From Ganoderma boninense (taxonomy: Eukaryota > Basidiomycota > Agaricomycetes > Polyporales > Polyporaceae), in assembly GCA_002900995.3 (NCBI GenBank), contig CM035307.1, positions 3,348,001 through 3,412,000 on the forward strand: DNA of 64,000 bases. Direction: 5' to 3'. The position numbers and the translations under genes are program-made. Below the pieces are notes generated by a model. That model ran no database searches. It saw only the letters and a program-made list of their open reading frames with translations, and had not been told where the DNA came from. Shown here piece after piece: positions 33,002 to 45,281 of this stretch. Positions within the stretch are counted from its first letter, which is position 1, and each line of letters starts with the position of its first letter.

Positions 33002-33467
33002 ATGGCTTGACGTTGGGGACCTGCGTGTCGTTTGTTGTATGCTGCTTTACCCACTTGCACGATGTTACAAAAGCTATGTATGCAACCCATTGCATATGCA
33101 TCATGACCACATGCCTTTCGATGCACGGTTTACGAGAGATGCACACCGTCGACCTTTTCGGGTGGATGCTTGAAAGTTCCTGTCCGTATGAATTTGTCTA
33201 TCTGGATGTCTTCACGAAGCTCGCTCTGGATGTTCAACGTTGTTATAAACATGAATAGAACCCCAAGACTCGCTGTTAGCCTGTTAGCAGGGCGCGGTGT
33301 CTAAACATGAGTGTAGATTATCGGACTGCGAAGCGATAATGACGTTTGAGCGGGGTTCGGATCCGGGACCGGAAGAGACCTTTCCCTTGCCTTTCCCCGC
33401 TCCACCAAGGTCAGTCCACCCCAAGTCCACCCCCACGACCCCAAGCTCTTGAGAACTGACCACCACC
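33002..33467. other. 3' region of uL2 and 5' region of FGGY kinase
   Basis: No gene seen. Tandem transcription: both neighbours are on the plus strand. Confidence 0.45.
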
Positions 33468-36400
33468 ATGTCCCAGACTGCTTACTACATCGGCGTCGAC
33501 GTCGGAACGGGCTCTGTTCGCGCTGGCCTCGTCAAGCCAGATGGCACCATCGCTGCGTCTTTCACGGAGGAGACGATCACCTGGCGCGATGAAGAGGATC
33601 ATCGCATCTTCGAGCAATCGACCAACAACATTTGGACTGGCATGTGCACGGCCATCAAAGCATGCTTGAAGGAGGCCAACGTCCAGCCATCCGAGGTCAA
33701 GGGCATCGGCTTTGACGCGACATGCTCACTCGCAGTCGCAGACCAGAACGGCGAACCAGTCGTCGTCACCAAGGGCGGCCAGCTAGGACAGAACGGCGAC
33801 CGCAACATCATCCTATGGGCGGACCATCGCGCGGAGAAGGAGGCGGAGCTCATCAACAGTACCGGGTCTGTCGTGCTGGACTATGTCGGTGGTACGATGA
33901 GCGTACGTCCTGCTTTCTCGCCTGGTCATGGGACATGGGCGCGTGCTTACGATGGCTTCAATTCGGGTTTTGCGCTCGCACAGTTGGAAATGGAGATCCC
34001 GAAGACGCTGTGGTTGAAGCGCAACATGAGCTCCGAGCTCTTTAAGCGCTGCCAGTTCTTCGACCTCCCCGACTTCCTCACCTACCGCGCGACTGGCTAC
34101 AACCGCCGCTCATGCTGTTCCGTCGCGTGCAAGTGCTCGTTCGTCCCGATCAAGGGTGGCTGGCAGCCCGAGTTCTTTAAGAAGATTGGGCTGGAGGAGT
34201 TCGTGCAAAACGAGTTCTCGCAGCTCGGGAAAGAGGAGGTCCTGACTGCCGGCATGCCCGTCGGGAATGGCCTGTCCAAGAAGGCTGCGGAGGAGACAGG
34301 GCTGTTGGAGGGCACTCCCGTCGGTAGTGGAGTCATTGACGCGTAAGAGAGCGTTAATGTGTGATCCCAGTGCAATGCTGATCCCTTGTAGGTACGCGGG
34401 TTGGCTGGGAACTGTTGCGGCGAGGTACAAGGTCCAAGGCAAGCTTTCGGAAGACATCCCTTCACCAGACGAGTCGAGGCACAGGCTCGCTGCTGTCGCC
34501 GGAACCAGTACCTGCCATATTGTTCAGGTGAGTCTTTCAGCTCGTCCACTTCCCGGCATTTTTGTGGGTTCGGTGGAAGTGGAAGGGAGAAAGGATGAGA
34601 GAGAGAAGACAGGGAACCTGTTTCAATCGTCGTCAAATTTGTGTGGTTTATGCGGCCTTCATGGTTGGCCTTCTATCTGAAGCGCATTCCTTCACAATGG
34701 TGACATCTCACCTCCCAACCATCCGCCAAGCCTTGGTTGTGAGGGTCTCTGCGCGACTGTCTTCCGACATTAGCAGGGACTGCGGGCTGTTGGCAGGAAT
34801 GCTTTACCACATTCTGTCGCCCAAGTCTCCTTCATTCATCCCTTTACTTGGGGTCTCTTACTTTGTGCCAACGTCGTAAGCCTGGCTTAGGTCAAGGCCC
34901 AGACTTTCCTTTTCACCACGACGTAGGCATGCTTACAACCGCATGCATGACACCTGTGCTCCCAGTTTAAGCATGACACGGGACCCTTCGCATCGTGAGC
35001 GAGTGAAGAGTAAAGCCCCCCACACACCTTAGCACGAAGTTCACCAAATCTTTGGGACACGATCTCTCTCTTCGCCACGTCTTCCCGTAGTGCATTCTGG
35101 GACATCCTTTACCCCTTCTGCTGAGGTTAGAAAATTGTGTAACAGCCGATTCGAGACCTAAATCCCGGCGGTCTCACACAGCCGAGGTGATCTTACATTG
35201 GTCGATTGACTGGGCATATCGGGGATGCTGTTCCTCAGCAGGCCGGTACATGACAGGAGACCATTTGCCGGTCAACAACGCCTTCCTGGGGCTGGTATTC
35301 ACATTGTGCGCAAGCCTAATGCTAAATGGCACCCTTTCAGAGCCCTGACGGCGTGTTTGTCAACGGCGTCTGGGGTCCTTATAAAGATGTGGTATTCCCC
35401 GGCTGGTGGATGAACGAGGGCGGTCAGTCCTCCACAGGCCAGGTGAGCTCGCTCCACTACTATGTTCATCGAAGGGGACTGACCCAGACCTTGCAGCTCA
35501 TTGATTTCATGATTACGACACACCCTGCATATCCCAGGCTGAAGGAGCTCGCACAGCAGCGAAACACCAACATACATGACGGTAAAGCTCTTATGCAGTA
35601 TCACAGTTCCGCCTTCCTTCTCACATCTCGCAACTCCCGATTATGCCAGTCCTTCACGACGAGCTTGAGAGGTTACGCGAGGAAAAGAAAGCCGAGAACC
35701 TTACTGAGCTCACTAAGGATCTCCACTTCTATCCCGACCTGCACGGTATGCATCCCAGAGACATTAAAACATACCCGGTCCGGTCGCGCTTACCTCACAT
35801 CCTTCCAGGCAATCGTTCGCCCCTCGCAGACCCCCGTATGACCGGATCGATCGTTGGCTTGCAACTCGTACGTCCCTTCCGGTTGCCACCATTCCACCCT
35901 AAAACCGTGTTGATCGCCGTCGGGACCAAACGCACAGGATTCCGGTCTCACCGACCTCGCGCGCAAGTTCAACGTGACACTGGAGGCGATCGCGCTGCAG
36001 ACGCGCCACATCGTTGACCAGATGAACGCTAAGGGGCATGCGATCAGTTCGATTTACATGTCAGGCGGCCAGGCGAAGAACGCGATGCTCATGCAGCTGT
36101 TCGCCAACACCTGCAGCATGCCCGTCGTGCTTCCCGAGAACTCGGGTGCGGCGGTCGTCCTCGGCGCGGCGATGCTTGGGCGCTTCGCCGCGGAGGCACA
36201 GGTGAGGAAAGAGAAGCTTGCCCGCGAACTGCGAGGACAGGCGCTCTGGGAGATCATGGTGAGTGTCCTTCTGTTCCCTGTCTGTTCCCCATGACAGGGC
36301 TGGTGTTGGGTGTCGGCGACGTTACCAAGCATGTGACGGAATGGGTGAAGGGGCGGTATGCTCAATGAACTCTGATGCGCTGACGAATGGCTGTTTCTTT

Positions 36401-36557
36401 TGCGTCTCAGGTTGAGATGACTCCTGCAGGGACGATGGTGGAGCCGGCGGCGAGTCCGAAGGAGAAGAAGCTGCTGGAAGCCAAGTACAAGATATTCCTC
36501 GAGGCGATTGATATCCAGAGGAGGTGGCGCAAGGAGATGGAGGAGGCCTCTCAATAG
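33468..36557 (+). CDS. FGGY-family carbohydrate kinase, probably D-ribulokinase
   Basis: Nine exons, 33468-33902, 33984-34342, 34392-34527, 35341-35442, 35497-35581, 35650-35745, 35809-35867, 35938-36258 and 36411-36557, total 580 codons with stop. The N-terminal phosphate-binding part reads YYIGVDVGTGSVRAGLV. The sugar-binding half includes GFDATCSLAV and ILWADHRA, followed by the conserved YVGGTMSLEMEIPK across the first splice. The C-terminal ATPase half has AVAGTSTCHIV and YMSGGQAKNAMLMQL. This is the pattern of the FGGY/Ydr109c group, for which D-ribulose kinase activity is known. The third intron is 813 nt, far longer than the others. The first intron (81 nt) has no stop in frame and is a multiple of three, so its retention would be silent to nonsense surveillance. 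Confidence 0.92.
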
Positions 36558-37218
36558 ATGCCGGGCCGCGGATAGACACCGAAACAATTGTTTGAAATGG
36601 ACGGCGTGATAGAAGTCTAGAGGGCTGTAAACTAACAACGATGATATTTCCCAGAATCGATTTTCCGCCGTCGATGCCCCCCTTGAGGCGTGGACTGTTG
36701 GCGTTCATCGTCCATCGTTCCTGAATTTTGTTGCAGCAGATGTGAAGTGGTACCCAACCAGTGACCCTCAAATGCGAGGTGGTGATGTTACATTAATGTG
36801 AACGAGTCAGCCAAAACCCGAAGGACACGAGGGCCGTCAAAACGACTACGTATACAGTAGATATCCTACACGAGAAGTGCAGCAGCACTGGTACTGTGCC
36901 ATATCTGGAATGCGTGTTGCAACCAGGCCGGACGTGCCGCGCCTAGGCAGTAGACCGATGCAGGTATCCGACAGTCCGAGGAGGAAATCCACGATCACAG
37001 CGGAAAAAGGTAAGGGTAAGAATATGAACATGGCGATCCGTGTGGCGAAGGGTACGTGCTCGGTGCCACGCTGGGAGCACCGAATCCCGCGACCCACATC
37101 GGAAGTCCATGTCTGTGTCCGTGTCTACGCGCGCGAGCGGTCTCGTCTCGCGGCGGATGCATTACATTAGATTCCGAGCGGCGCAAGAGGCCGCCCCGCG
37201 ATGTGATGCAGGCCACAT
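36558..37218. other. convergent 3' region, no gene seen
   Basis: Spacer between the stops of the FGGY kinase and the PCL-type cyclin. Short open frames only. Confidence 0.45.
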
Positions 37219-38765
37219 CTAACAGCGCGACTGCCTGAACAGCCCAAACGTGCCCCACTCGTCGTTCGCCGCCACCCCAGGCATGGCCGAGCTCCAGCTC
37301 TGGTACCGGCGGCAGAAGGGGTCCTCGCCACGCCGGTAGGGTGGGTATGCGGACGTGGGTGGTGCGGCGGACTCGCGTTTCGAGCGCGAAGTGAAGCCAA
37401 AGCTCGCGTTCCACGCCGCGACCTCGGCTGCAATGGCCGAGGAGGGAGGGGGCGTGGGCGCAGGGTCGTACCGGTCTCGCCGGTGCTGCCACCGCTGCGA
37501 GGGCGAGTACGGGACGTAGCGCGGCGAGCCGCTGCACTCCTCGCGGAGGACGGTGCCGCGGTCCGCGGCGTAGAACCGGACCCGTGCTTCCATCGCCGGG
37601 TCCACCCTCGTGCTCGTCGTCGTGATCGTGATGGTGGAGCGGGAATCGTTCTGTTCGTATCCGGGGGTGCGATGTGATGACATGCGCCGCGGCGGACGGG
37701 AGTAGGGGCAGGGTGGCGAACGGCCTTTACGGGTGGGACCAACGCGACCAGTGTGCGTGCCGCTGGCCGCGTAGGCGTGACCAGACGTGGGTGGGGTGAT
37801 GATGCCCGCGGACGAGTCGGACGCGTACCCGTCGGAGAGCGAAGGCGTGTCGGGGTACATCAGGTCCGGGAGGTCCGCCGCCGCCACAGTGAGGGACGCA
37901 CGCGGGTAGGTGGGCTCGGCGCGTTCGGGGACGGGGAAGGGGCGCGTGCGGGCGGTTGCCATCTGCACCTGCGCCTGTGTGGCAGGGTGCACCCCGAGCT
38001 CATGGCGCGCGTAGTACATGAAGACGTCGTGGTGCTCGAGGAGCTTCTCGGTGGTCGGCATCACCTGCCAGTCGAGGCAGGCGAGGAACTCGCGCTCGAT
38101 GTTGTTGAGGCCCTTCCGCGTCAGGTACAGCCCAGAGGGTACGAACGCAACTTTCGCGAGCTGTAGCCACTGGGAACCCGGGTACGAAGGCTCGTTGTTG
38201 GCCTGTACGTCACAGAGCGTAGGTTGGTGAGTTCATCCCGGTCCCGTGTACGTCGGGAGCGGGCGTACCTTGTGCGCGATCATGAGCGCTCCGATCGCAA
38301 GCCGTTCGCAGACGAAGTCTCCCATATCGTACGTGGCCAGTCGGATATCCGATAGGTAGACGACCGCGGTGAGGATGGTGCGCGTGTCGAGGGACCCGCG
38401 AACGATATATTCCGTGATGCAACGCGTGAGGAGGGGAGTCTTCATCTGGAGCGCAGCCCTGAACCGCGACGGGATCACCGCACGCGCTACCGCGTCCCCG
38501 AGGACGTCGATGAAGAACTCTGGAAGGCGGGATGTAAGCCGCGGGCCCGATGCGCTCAAGCGAAACCGCGCCACGCACCGATTACACCCAAGTTCACTCG
38601 AGAATTGACCATGTTCAGGACTTTCGGGTCGAGAACTCCTGCGGGTACCAGACTTGTAGGTTCGTTCATGCTCCGAGGGCTAGCAGTGTCCAAGAAGAGA
38701 GAGGCAAAGACAGCCTCCACGACAGAGGAGGAGGCGAAGGTGGTGGTGGTTGAGGAGAAGCCCAT
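37219..38765 (-). CDS. PCL-type cyclin (PHO85 cyclin family)
   Basis: Exons on the minus strand are 38765-38588, 38519-38269 and 38202-37219, total 471 codons with stop. The cyclin box reads FFIDVLGDAVARAVIP, then LTRCITEYIVRGSLDTRTILTAVVYLSDI, IGALMIAHKVQANNEPSY, WLQLAKVAF and LNNIEREFLACLDW. This is the pattern of fungal Pcl1/Pcl2/Pcl9-like cyclins with the final helix LDWQV. The C-terminal half is Ser/Thr/Pro-rich and Arg-rich, with no visible domain. The first intron has an unusual donor (GTGTAA), chosen because it keeps the frame into EFFIDVL. Second of three PCL-type cyclins in the window. Confidence 0.85.
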
Positions 38766-39610
38766 TGTGCGGGTTGGGATGTAAGGCTAGCGTGAAGGGC
38801 TCCGACTCCGGGCCTTTATGAAGGGAAGGGCTGTGAGATATCCGCGAGAAACCTGCAGGAAGACGCTGCGGCGCTGCGACGGGACGGCAGGTGAGTCCGG
38901 TATGCTGCGGCGGATGCATGCACTCCCTACTTATACTTACTGGGCCACGACGGCCAAGGCGGCGTTGCTGTGCCTCCTGCGTGTGTGGGGTCATGCTCGC
39001 TGCCAAAGCGGTTGCGAAGGCCCATAGCGGCCGAAAACGCGTGCGTTGTGTGTCTGAGCGTTGATGGGCCACTGGAAGGAAGAAGCGGTGAACAACGGAC
39101 GCGCGCGGGGCTGTCAGCAGGGAACAAAGCGCCAACATGTGGCCCTGCCTTTCCTCGCCACTCCCTGCCACGGCAAGCCCCCCAAGGAGACCGATCGTCG
39201 ATAAGAGCATAAAAAAGCTCCCGCGGTGGTCCTGTGGAGACGGGCCCGGTATTGTCCTCGAATCACGTCTACGGCACGGGCCTTGAGGTTGGGCCAGATA
39301 ACTAGACAACCGGCGCTGGCCAGAAGCAGTGCGCGAGGGCCGAGGGGGCCAAGCTGTTCCACGACTCCTTCCTGATTCAGCGCAACGGCAGATCAGTGGG
39401 GGGAACAATCGAGGTACTATGCGACACTCAAGGACAATATGACTCGTACGGGCATCGTTCCGGTTATCCGTCTTGGGGATAGCGGGTAGTGTTCACACAG
39501 GGATATGATCGTAAAATAGGCGGAGCATGTCATGGCATGTTTTTGTGCGGTTGTAATACATATGCGTGCATGCGATAGACGAAAGCGAAAGCAGACTAAG
39601 ACACGGACGT
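38766..39610. other. intergenic, no gene seen
   Basis: 845 bp upstream of the PCL cyclin and downstream of eS25. A long minus-strand open stretch (38680-39408) overlaps the cyclin start in another frame. It has no recognisable content, so I take it as chance. Confidence 0.45.
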
Positions 39611-40151
39611 TCACTCGGCACCACCAGTTGCCCTCGCTGTTGCCGCAGTCAATATCCACCTCATTGAGGGCAAATGTGTATACTCACTGTAGACGAGTTG
39701 GCTGCTGTGGTGGACTATCCTCTTGATCTGCCCCTCCTTCTCCAAATGCCGGATAGCTACCCTTGCGAGGGAGCCATTGACTTTCAGCCGTTCGATGAGG
39801 ATGGACTGGCTGATGAAGCGGAAGGTGGGGACCTCCTTGAGGATACGGTCGTAGGTGGCCTTGTCGAGGACGACGGCGTGCTGTGCCTTGTCCTTGACCT
39901 TGCCCTTGGACCACTTCTTCTTCTTTGCGGCCTTGCCGCCACCGGATGTGGGCGCTGCCTTAGCTTTGGCCTGTAAAGGGAGAGGGCATAGGTGGTCAGC
40001 GTATCTTCTCTATCCCGTTGTCATCCAGACACGGCCATCGCCATCCATGCCCAACAAACGTCGCAACAACGCAGAATTCGTGTGCAACGCTCGAAAGGCA
40101 GGCCAGCAACCTCGTATGGACGCTCTCTAGACCGGCAACAGCACTCACCAT
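39611..40151 (-). CDS. RPS25: 40S ribosomal protein eS25
   Basis: Exons on the minus strand are 40151-40149 (the ATG alone), 39970-39688 and 39636-39611, total 104 codons with stop, the family length. The sequence reads [29 protein letters not shown], then [36 protein letters not shown] and the end YTRATGGAE. The protein is a small-subunit component near the head and is important for IRES-type initiation. The start codon sits alone on its exon, split from the rest by a 178-nt intron. The last eight codons are also on their own exon. Confidence 0.95.
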
Positions 40152-42214
40152 TGTCTTGAGGGCCGAACGTTGGATGTTGGGAGGCTCTCGAGTCTCTCGC
40201 TGCCCTCAACTCTGTTACTGTCGGCCGAATCCGGTCGGGGATTGAATATGTAACGCCCATGCTTTAGCGCTCTTGACTGGTTGAAGGCTCCCAGCTCGGT
40301 ACTCTCCCATCTTCGAACATTGTTCACCCTGAAAGCTCCCCAGAATCGTTGAAAACTTTACCGTACACTGCTCATCAAAACTGTTTCTCTCGCATGCGCC
40401 GACTTCCTGGCACTCATGCACATTCTGTGTATTGTGCCACCAAGCTGTCGGCACACGTAAGTATCATGGATGCGCCGCCACCAAATTTGGTTGCTGATGC
40501 TTTCGACTCAAACTTTACTGACCTTTATTTACAGTAGACTCTAGCATTCAGTACGCCATTGCCATATGGTCAAGATTAATCCTGGTGTAGGAGGAAAGTT
40601 TGAGCGCTGCGTTCCGCAATGCTCACCGCACAGTGCTAGGCTAAACCGTCCGGGTCGGTCTTTGAACCGAATTCGATCGCGCAGTGGGCTTCATGACATG
40701 TTGACAGCTTGAGAGGGAGGTGAGTTGTAGGAAGATCATGCCGAAGAAGCTTAAATCGACTGATGAGCCTTCAGCCCAGGTATCGGGCCTATTGCACACT
40801 AGGCTGGTGTGACCATGTAGCCTCCGTATCGCCTAAGTTTGAGATGTGGCTGGTCATTAAGCGGGATCCGCTCGATTCTGGTCAACGGACTGTTCGCTTT
40901 GGTGAGCTTTCAATTAGCATTCTATATACCGGCCTTACTGGCCCCTCTAAGGTAGTGCTCTAGCCGTGAAAGGCTGAAAACGTTGAGAGCACATTGTGGA
41001 CGGCGGGCAAGTGAATGATGCATCGGTCGGCGTCCGTGCCGTCGAACCTATCATGACCAATGTCGTTCCGGCGTGGACATGTGCATGGCCGGACAGGCAC
41101 CAATCTAAAGTCCTCAATGTTTGAGGAGAATTTAATTTAATTCCATGCTGCACGCGCTCCAGATGGGCTTTCAGACGAGGCTGCTTCTGCTCCTGAGAGA
41201 AAAAGCACGTGTTATATTTGAGCCTCGGGGAGTGAGGCTGGCTAGGACTCGATGACCATGTTGGCTGATGGTCGTAACTTGGCTGGCGAAGGAGTCCTGG
41301 GTGCGCGTATGGTGTTTATGAAAGAAGCCGTGCTGCACGCATGTGACGTTCTGAATAGATTCTACACGACCTTCGTATGGCTGAATGCCAGCATGCGGTG
41401 AGACGCTAATGACGTGATGAGACTTTAGAATTTAAAGGTAGAGTCGCTACGGGAGACATACACACAGATGCCCGGCATTTCCGGATCGCTGTACCGGGTG
41501 GGAGAGGCAGGCGTGGTTGTTGGACAGGGGGTGTCAGGGGAGTGGTCGACAGCAGAGACGGGATAAGGGACGTGAGTATATGACGAGATGGATCAAGAGA
41601 GGGCATTGCAATGTTCATCTGGGATCCCAAAGGAGGCAAGTTGGGTGATCTACAAGGAGTCGATGGAATCGATCACGCTGCGTAAAATGCTCGGTGGGTG
41701 CCAAGATCTGAGCATATATCCGGAGCCTGGAGCGACAGGGTTCTGTGGCAGCGGCCGGGGGTATATAAGGCGTGTTCCCAACGACGTCTCGCCCGCCCGA
41801 CTTTCGCTGCGAACACACGGCCGCAACTGCGCTCTGTGCCAGGACGAGCTTGGGACGACGGTACTGCGCGCGCTGGGGGGTATGGGGTGTCCGAAACGGG
41901 CAAGAAAGTCGCACGGTGGTGGTCCGCTGTCGGGCTGGGGCCGAGAGGGGGACCGAGGAGAGAGGCCTTGCTTGCGCTCGCTACTACGGAGGTCTCGCTG
42001 GGATTCGATTAGGCTTCGTGGTGCTCGACCGTTCCCTGGACCCTTCTCAACGCTCTCGCAGGCTTGTCGCGACCTGATCTGGGCATTCGCCGGCGTGACT
42101 TGTCGGAATCGCCGGCTCTCGTCGTGCTCTGGCACCGCCATCATTCACATCTGCGCGACGTCTTCGCCCGCCTCCGCCTTCTGCCCCGCCTAAATCTGGC
42201 GAGCATAGATTGTC
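40152..42214. other. 2-kb intergenic region, no gene seen
   Basis: Separates the divergent eS25 and SS18-like genes. It contains AT-richer DNA around 40.5-41.4 kb and several short open frames without recognisable content. No tRNA or repeat pattern was detected by eye. Confidence 0.4.
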
Positions 42215-45200
42215 ATGATTCATCTCGATCATAATCACTCCCCCTCCATCCCAGGTCCCCCAAAACCCCAAAATCTCATTCTCTCAAACTCCCCCCGCGC
42301 CGATCAGCATCGTGTCGTCTCCTGGTCCACTCCCGCCCGTGATGCCAGGTCCTTCTACCCAGATCCTCAGGAACACTCCTTGACAGACACTTCCAAGCCT
42401 CCTCCTTCTCTCTCCGACAACTCCTCCGACGACCCTTCAGCTTCCTCTTCCACCCATTCTGCCCCTCCTGGCAACCTCCCGACCGCCGACTCCGAAAACT
42501 CCTCTCGCCCTGAGCCCTCCACCAGCAGTCCAAACGACTCTAGGTCTCCTCCAGCCGATACTTCCTCCTCTCTTAGCCCCCCTCCGGATGCGGCCACCCC
42601 AAACAACGCCATGGACCCTCCAGATGACCCCCCTGGACAGCCTCCCAATACCGATGGCGCCGGAGACGCGGACAAGCCGACAGACCAGCAGCAGACGGCA
42701 GACGAAGTGGATAGGGCATCTCGTCAGTCTACTCCTCTCAGCGAATTATCTTCAGCTCCAGAAACTGCTCCAGACGACGAGGCCGACAACGGCGACGCTG
42801 CGGACAACGGTGACATGGCCAAGGCCAAGTCCGGTGGTGAGGTCCAAAACTCACCTTCCGGCGCGGTCAAATTGAGCTCATCCAGTCCCGCAGTGTCCAC
42901 GTCCTCAAAAGGCGGCTTTCATGCGTCTCAGCCACAAAATCCCGCCTTGTCGCCAAACAAGGCGCTTGGCGACGACTCCATGGCTGCGAGTGGCGACCAG
43001 AACATCTCCTCGCTGGATGGCACAATGGCCCCTAACATGGCATTAGGCCACCAGTCCGGTCAGTCGTCACTACCAGACGCCACGTCCTCAAGCCAAACAT
43101 CCATTTCGTCCAAGGCGCCCTCCCTGGATCCAAAAGTGATCAGCATCTTGGAACTCAACTCACTGTTGCTTAGGTTGGTAGGACCGTCTTGATCGACCCA
43201 TACAGCATAGCTAATGCGCCTCCAGAGTATCTATGGAGTACCAAGCGAGAGGAGTGCCGATCACGGAGCCTAGGTTCCAAGAGTGCGTGACAGCGCCATC
43301 CCAGATCATTGTAGTCACTCACCTCGAGGACCCTCCAGATACTCGTTAAGACTGCAGTCAAATCTCACATGGCTTGCGGCCGCTGCGGATGACAACCAGA
43401 AACTAGTGAGTAGATTCCATTCTTTGCACTCCTCATCATCCTCAACCGCATCTCCCAAACAGAGCCAAAACACGGTGGCGCTTCCCAAGATGCAATGTCC
43501 CCCACCTGTTGAACTTCCCGAGATGGATCGCATACGCCAAATCTACCGCGAGCTCCCCACTATCTTCGCGAAGGAGATTGCGCGCCGACAAGCCCTCGGC
43601 GTGAATGGAAACGCGAAACGGGAACGGACTGAGGAGCCCAACCTGGACAGTATGCATAAGCGGAGAGACACAGGCGAGACCAAGGCCACCGCACCCTTCG
43701 CCACCCCGGGTGCGGGACCCTCCACACCTCACCCACCTTCCCAGCCTATGCAAATCCCTAACCCCATAGCCAACATCTCTGCCGGACCGGTGGCGCGCAT
43801 TGGCAGCCCGGCGATGCCTCCCCCGCCGGTACCTCCTGGCGCCATGACGAGCGAGGCGCAGATCGCGAGCATGCGAGCACGACAGCAGCAGCAGATGCGC
43901 GCGGCGGCGATGCAGCAGCAAGCGGAGGGCCGCCAGATGTCGCCGCCGTCGGGGATGGGGATGGGAGTGGGAGGCATGCCAAATGTTGCGGGGCCGTCGT
44001 CGATGCCGCAGCTAAGCCAACAACAGATAGCCATGCTGCAGGCCATGGGCCCACAAGCGGTGCAGCACTTCCAGGCGCTCCACACACCGGGAAATCCGTT
44101 CGTGCAGTATCTAACGCAACAGATACCGGGATTTCCGCAGCTGCCGCTGCAGGAGAAGTTGCAGAAGATGCAGATGGCGCAGGTATGTTGGTCGCCTTGC
44201 AGACTGCGATGCGCACCCGAGGTTCACGTCTCTTCCTCATTGCAGCAGATGCTTCACGCTCGACAACAACAGCGGAACGCTCAGGTGCAGGGTGCGGGTT
44301 CGATGGGTGGCTTCCCTCAGGGTGCAATGCAAGGAGGCATTACACCTCAGCACACTGGTGACGGCAGCCCGTCAAGAATGTCGCCAGTATCGCAGCAATC
44401 ACCTATGCAGCCGTCGTTCCCCCATGCTCCAACCGGTGACCCGCGTTCGATGATGACACCGCAGCAACAGCAGGCCCTTGCGAATATGAATCCCCAGCAG
44501 CGGCAGCTTTTCCTCATGCAGCAGCAGATGATGCGCGGCGGGCAGGCGGGTGGTGGTGGCGGTGGTGGTGGGCGGCGGCGGCATGAACCCTCAGATGATG
44601 AGCCAGCAGCAGGTCATGCAGGAGCGCATGCGGCTCGAGCAGCAGCGAATAGCTCAGGCGCAGGCACAGGCACAGGCTCAAGCGGGCTCTCCGCCGAACG
44701 TCAACGTCATGGGCTCCCCGATGGTCGACAGCCCCCAGTTCCCGGCCCTCCGGTCAAATCCAGGCATGCCGGGCATCGCGAGGAGTGCGAGGACGCCATC
44801 AGACTCGAACCCGTCCCCAGTGGCGGGCCAGCGGATGTCGATGTCAGGCCCGAGTGTGGAGGAGCAACAGCAGCAGCAGCGCGCGATGATGTTGCAAGCA
44901 CAGCAGCAGCAACAGCGAGCGCAGCAAATGCAGGCGGGCTTCAGCGGGGGGTCGATGGGCAACCCGGCGTACACGGCGGCGCAGATGCAGCAGATGGTGC
45001 AGGGCATGGGTGGGGTCCCCGGAATGGGGTCCCCGCCTGGCTCGGCGCAGTCCCCTGCGGCTGGGGGGCAGATGTATGGCGGCGGCGGCGGGATGCAAGG
45101 GTTCTCGGGTGGGGGTGGCGGCGGGCCATTCATGACGCCGTCGCCGTCTACGAGCCAGCACGAGGGCATGGTGCCGGCGCGGCAGACGAGTGCGACTCCG

Positions 45201-45281
45201 GGGCCACACCAGCAGATGGGGGCGGGGGCGGGCGACCAAGGCGGGCTGAACGAGCTCGACTTCTTCAACTGGGGCCAGTGA
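42215..45281 (+). CDS. SS18/SSXT-like, Gln-rich chromatin protein with one frame break
   Basis: Exons 42215-43173, 43226-43282, 43339-43405, 43463-44182 and 44246-45281. The N-terminal third is Ser/Pro/Asp-rich. Across exons 1-3 the protein reads VISILELNSLLLRVSMEYQ, then RFQEYSLRLQSNLTWLAAAADDNQKL. This is the helical pattern of the SSXT (SS18 N-terminal) domain, which binds SWI/SNF-type remodelers. The rest is rich in Gln, Met, Gly and Pro, ending LNELDFFNWGQ. In the poly-Gly stretch (GGG at 44570-44572) the frame shifts. Removing one G makes the total exactly 946 codons and joins two halves with the same Gln/Met character. The start could also be a later ATG at 42612. SSXT assignment is by recalled pattern. 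Confidence 0.75.

Noticed and set aside
38680..39408. 242-codon minus-strand frame upstream of the PCL cyclin
   Set aside because: Overlaps the cyclin start in another frame, has no recognisable motif and no codon pattern like neighbours.
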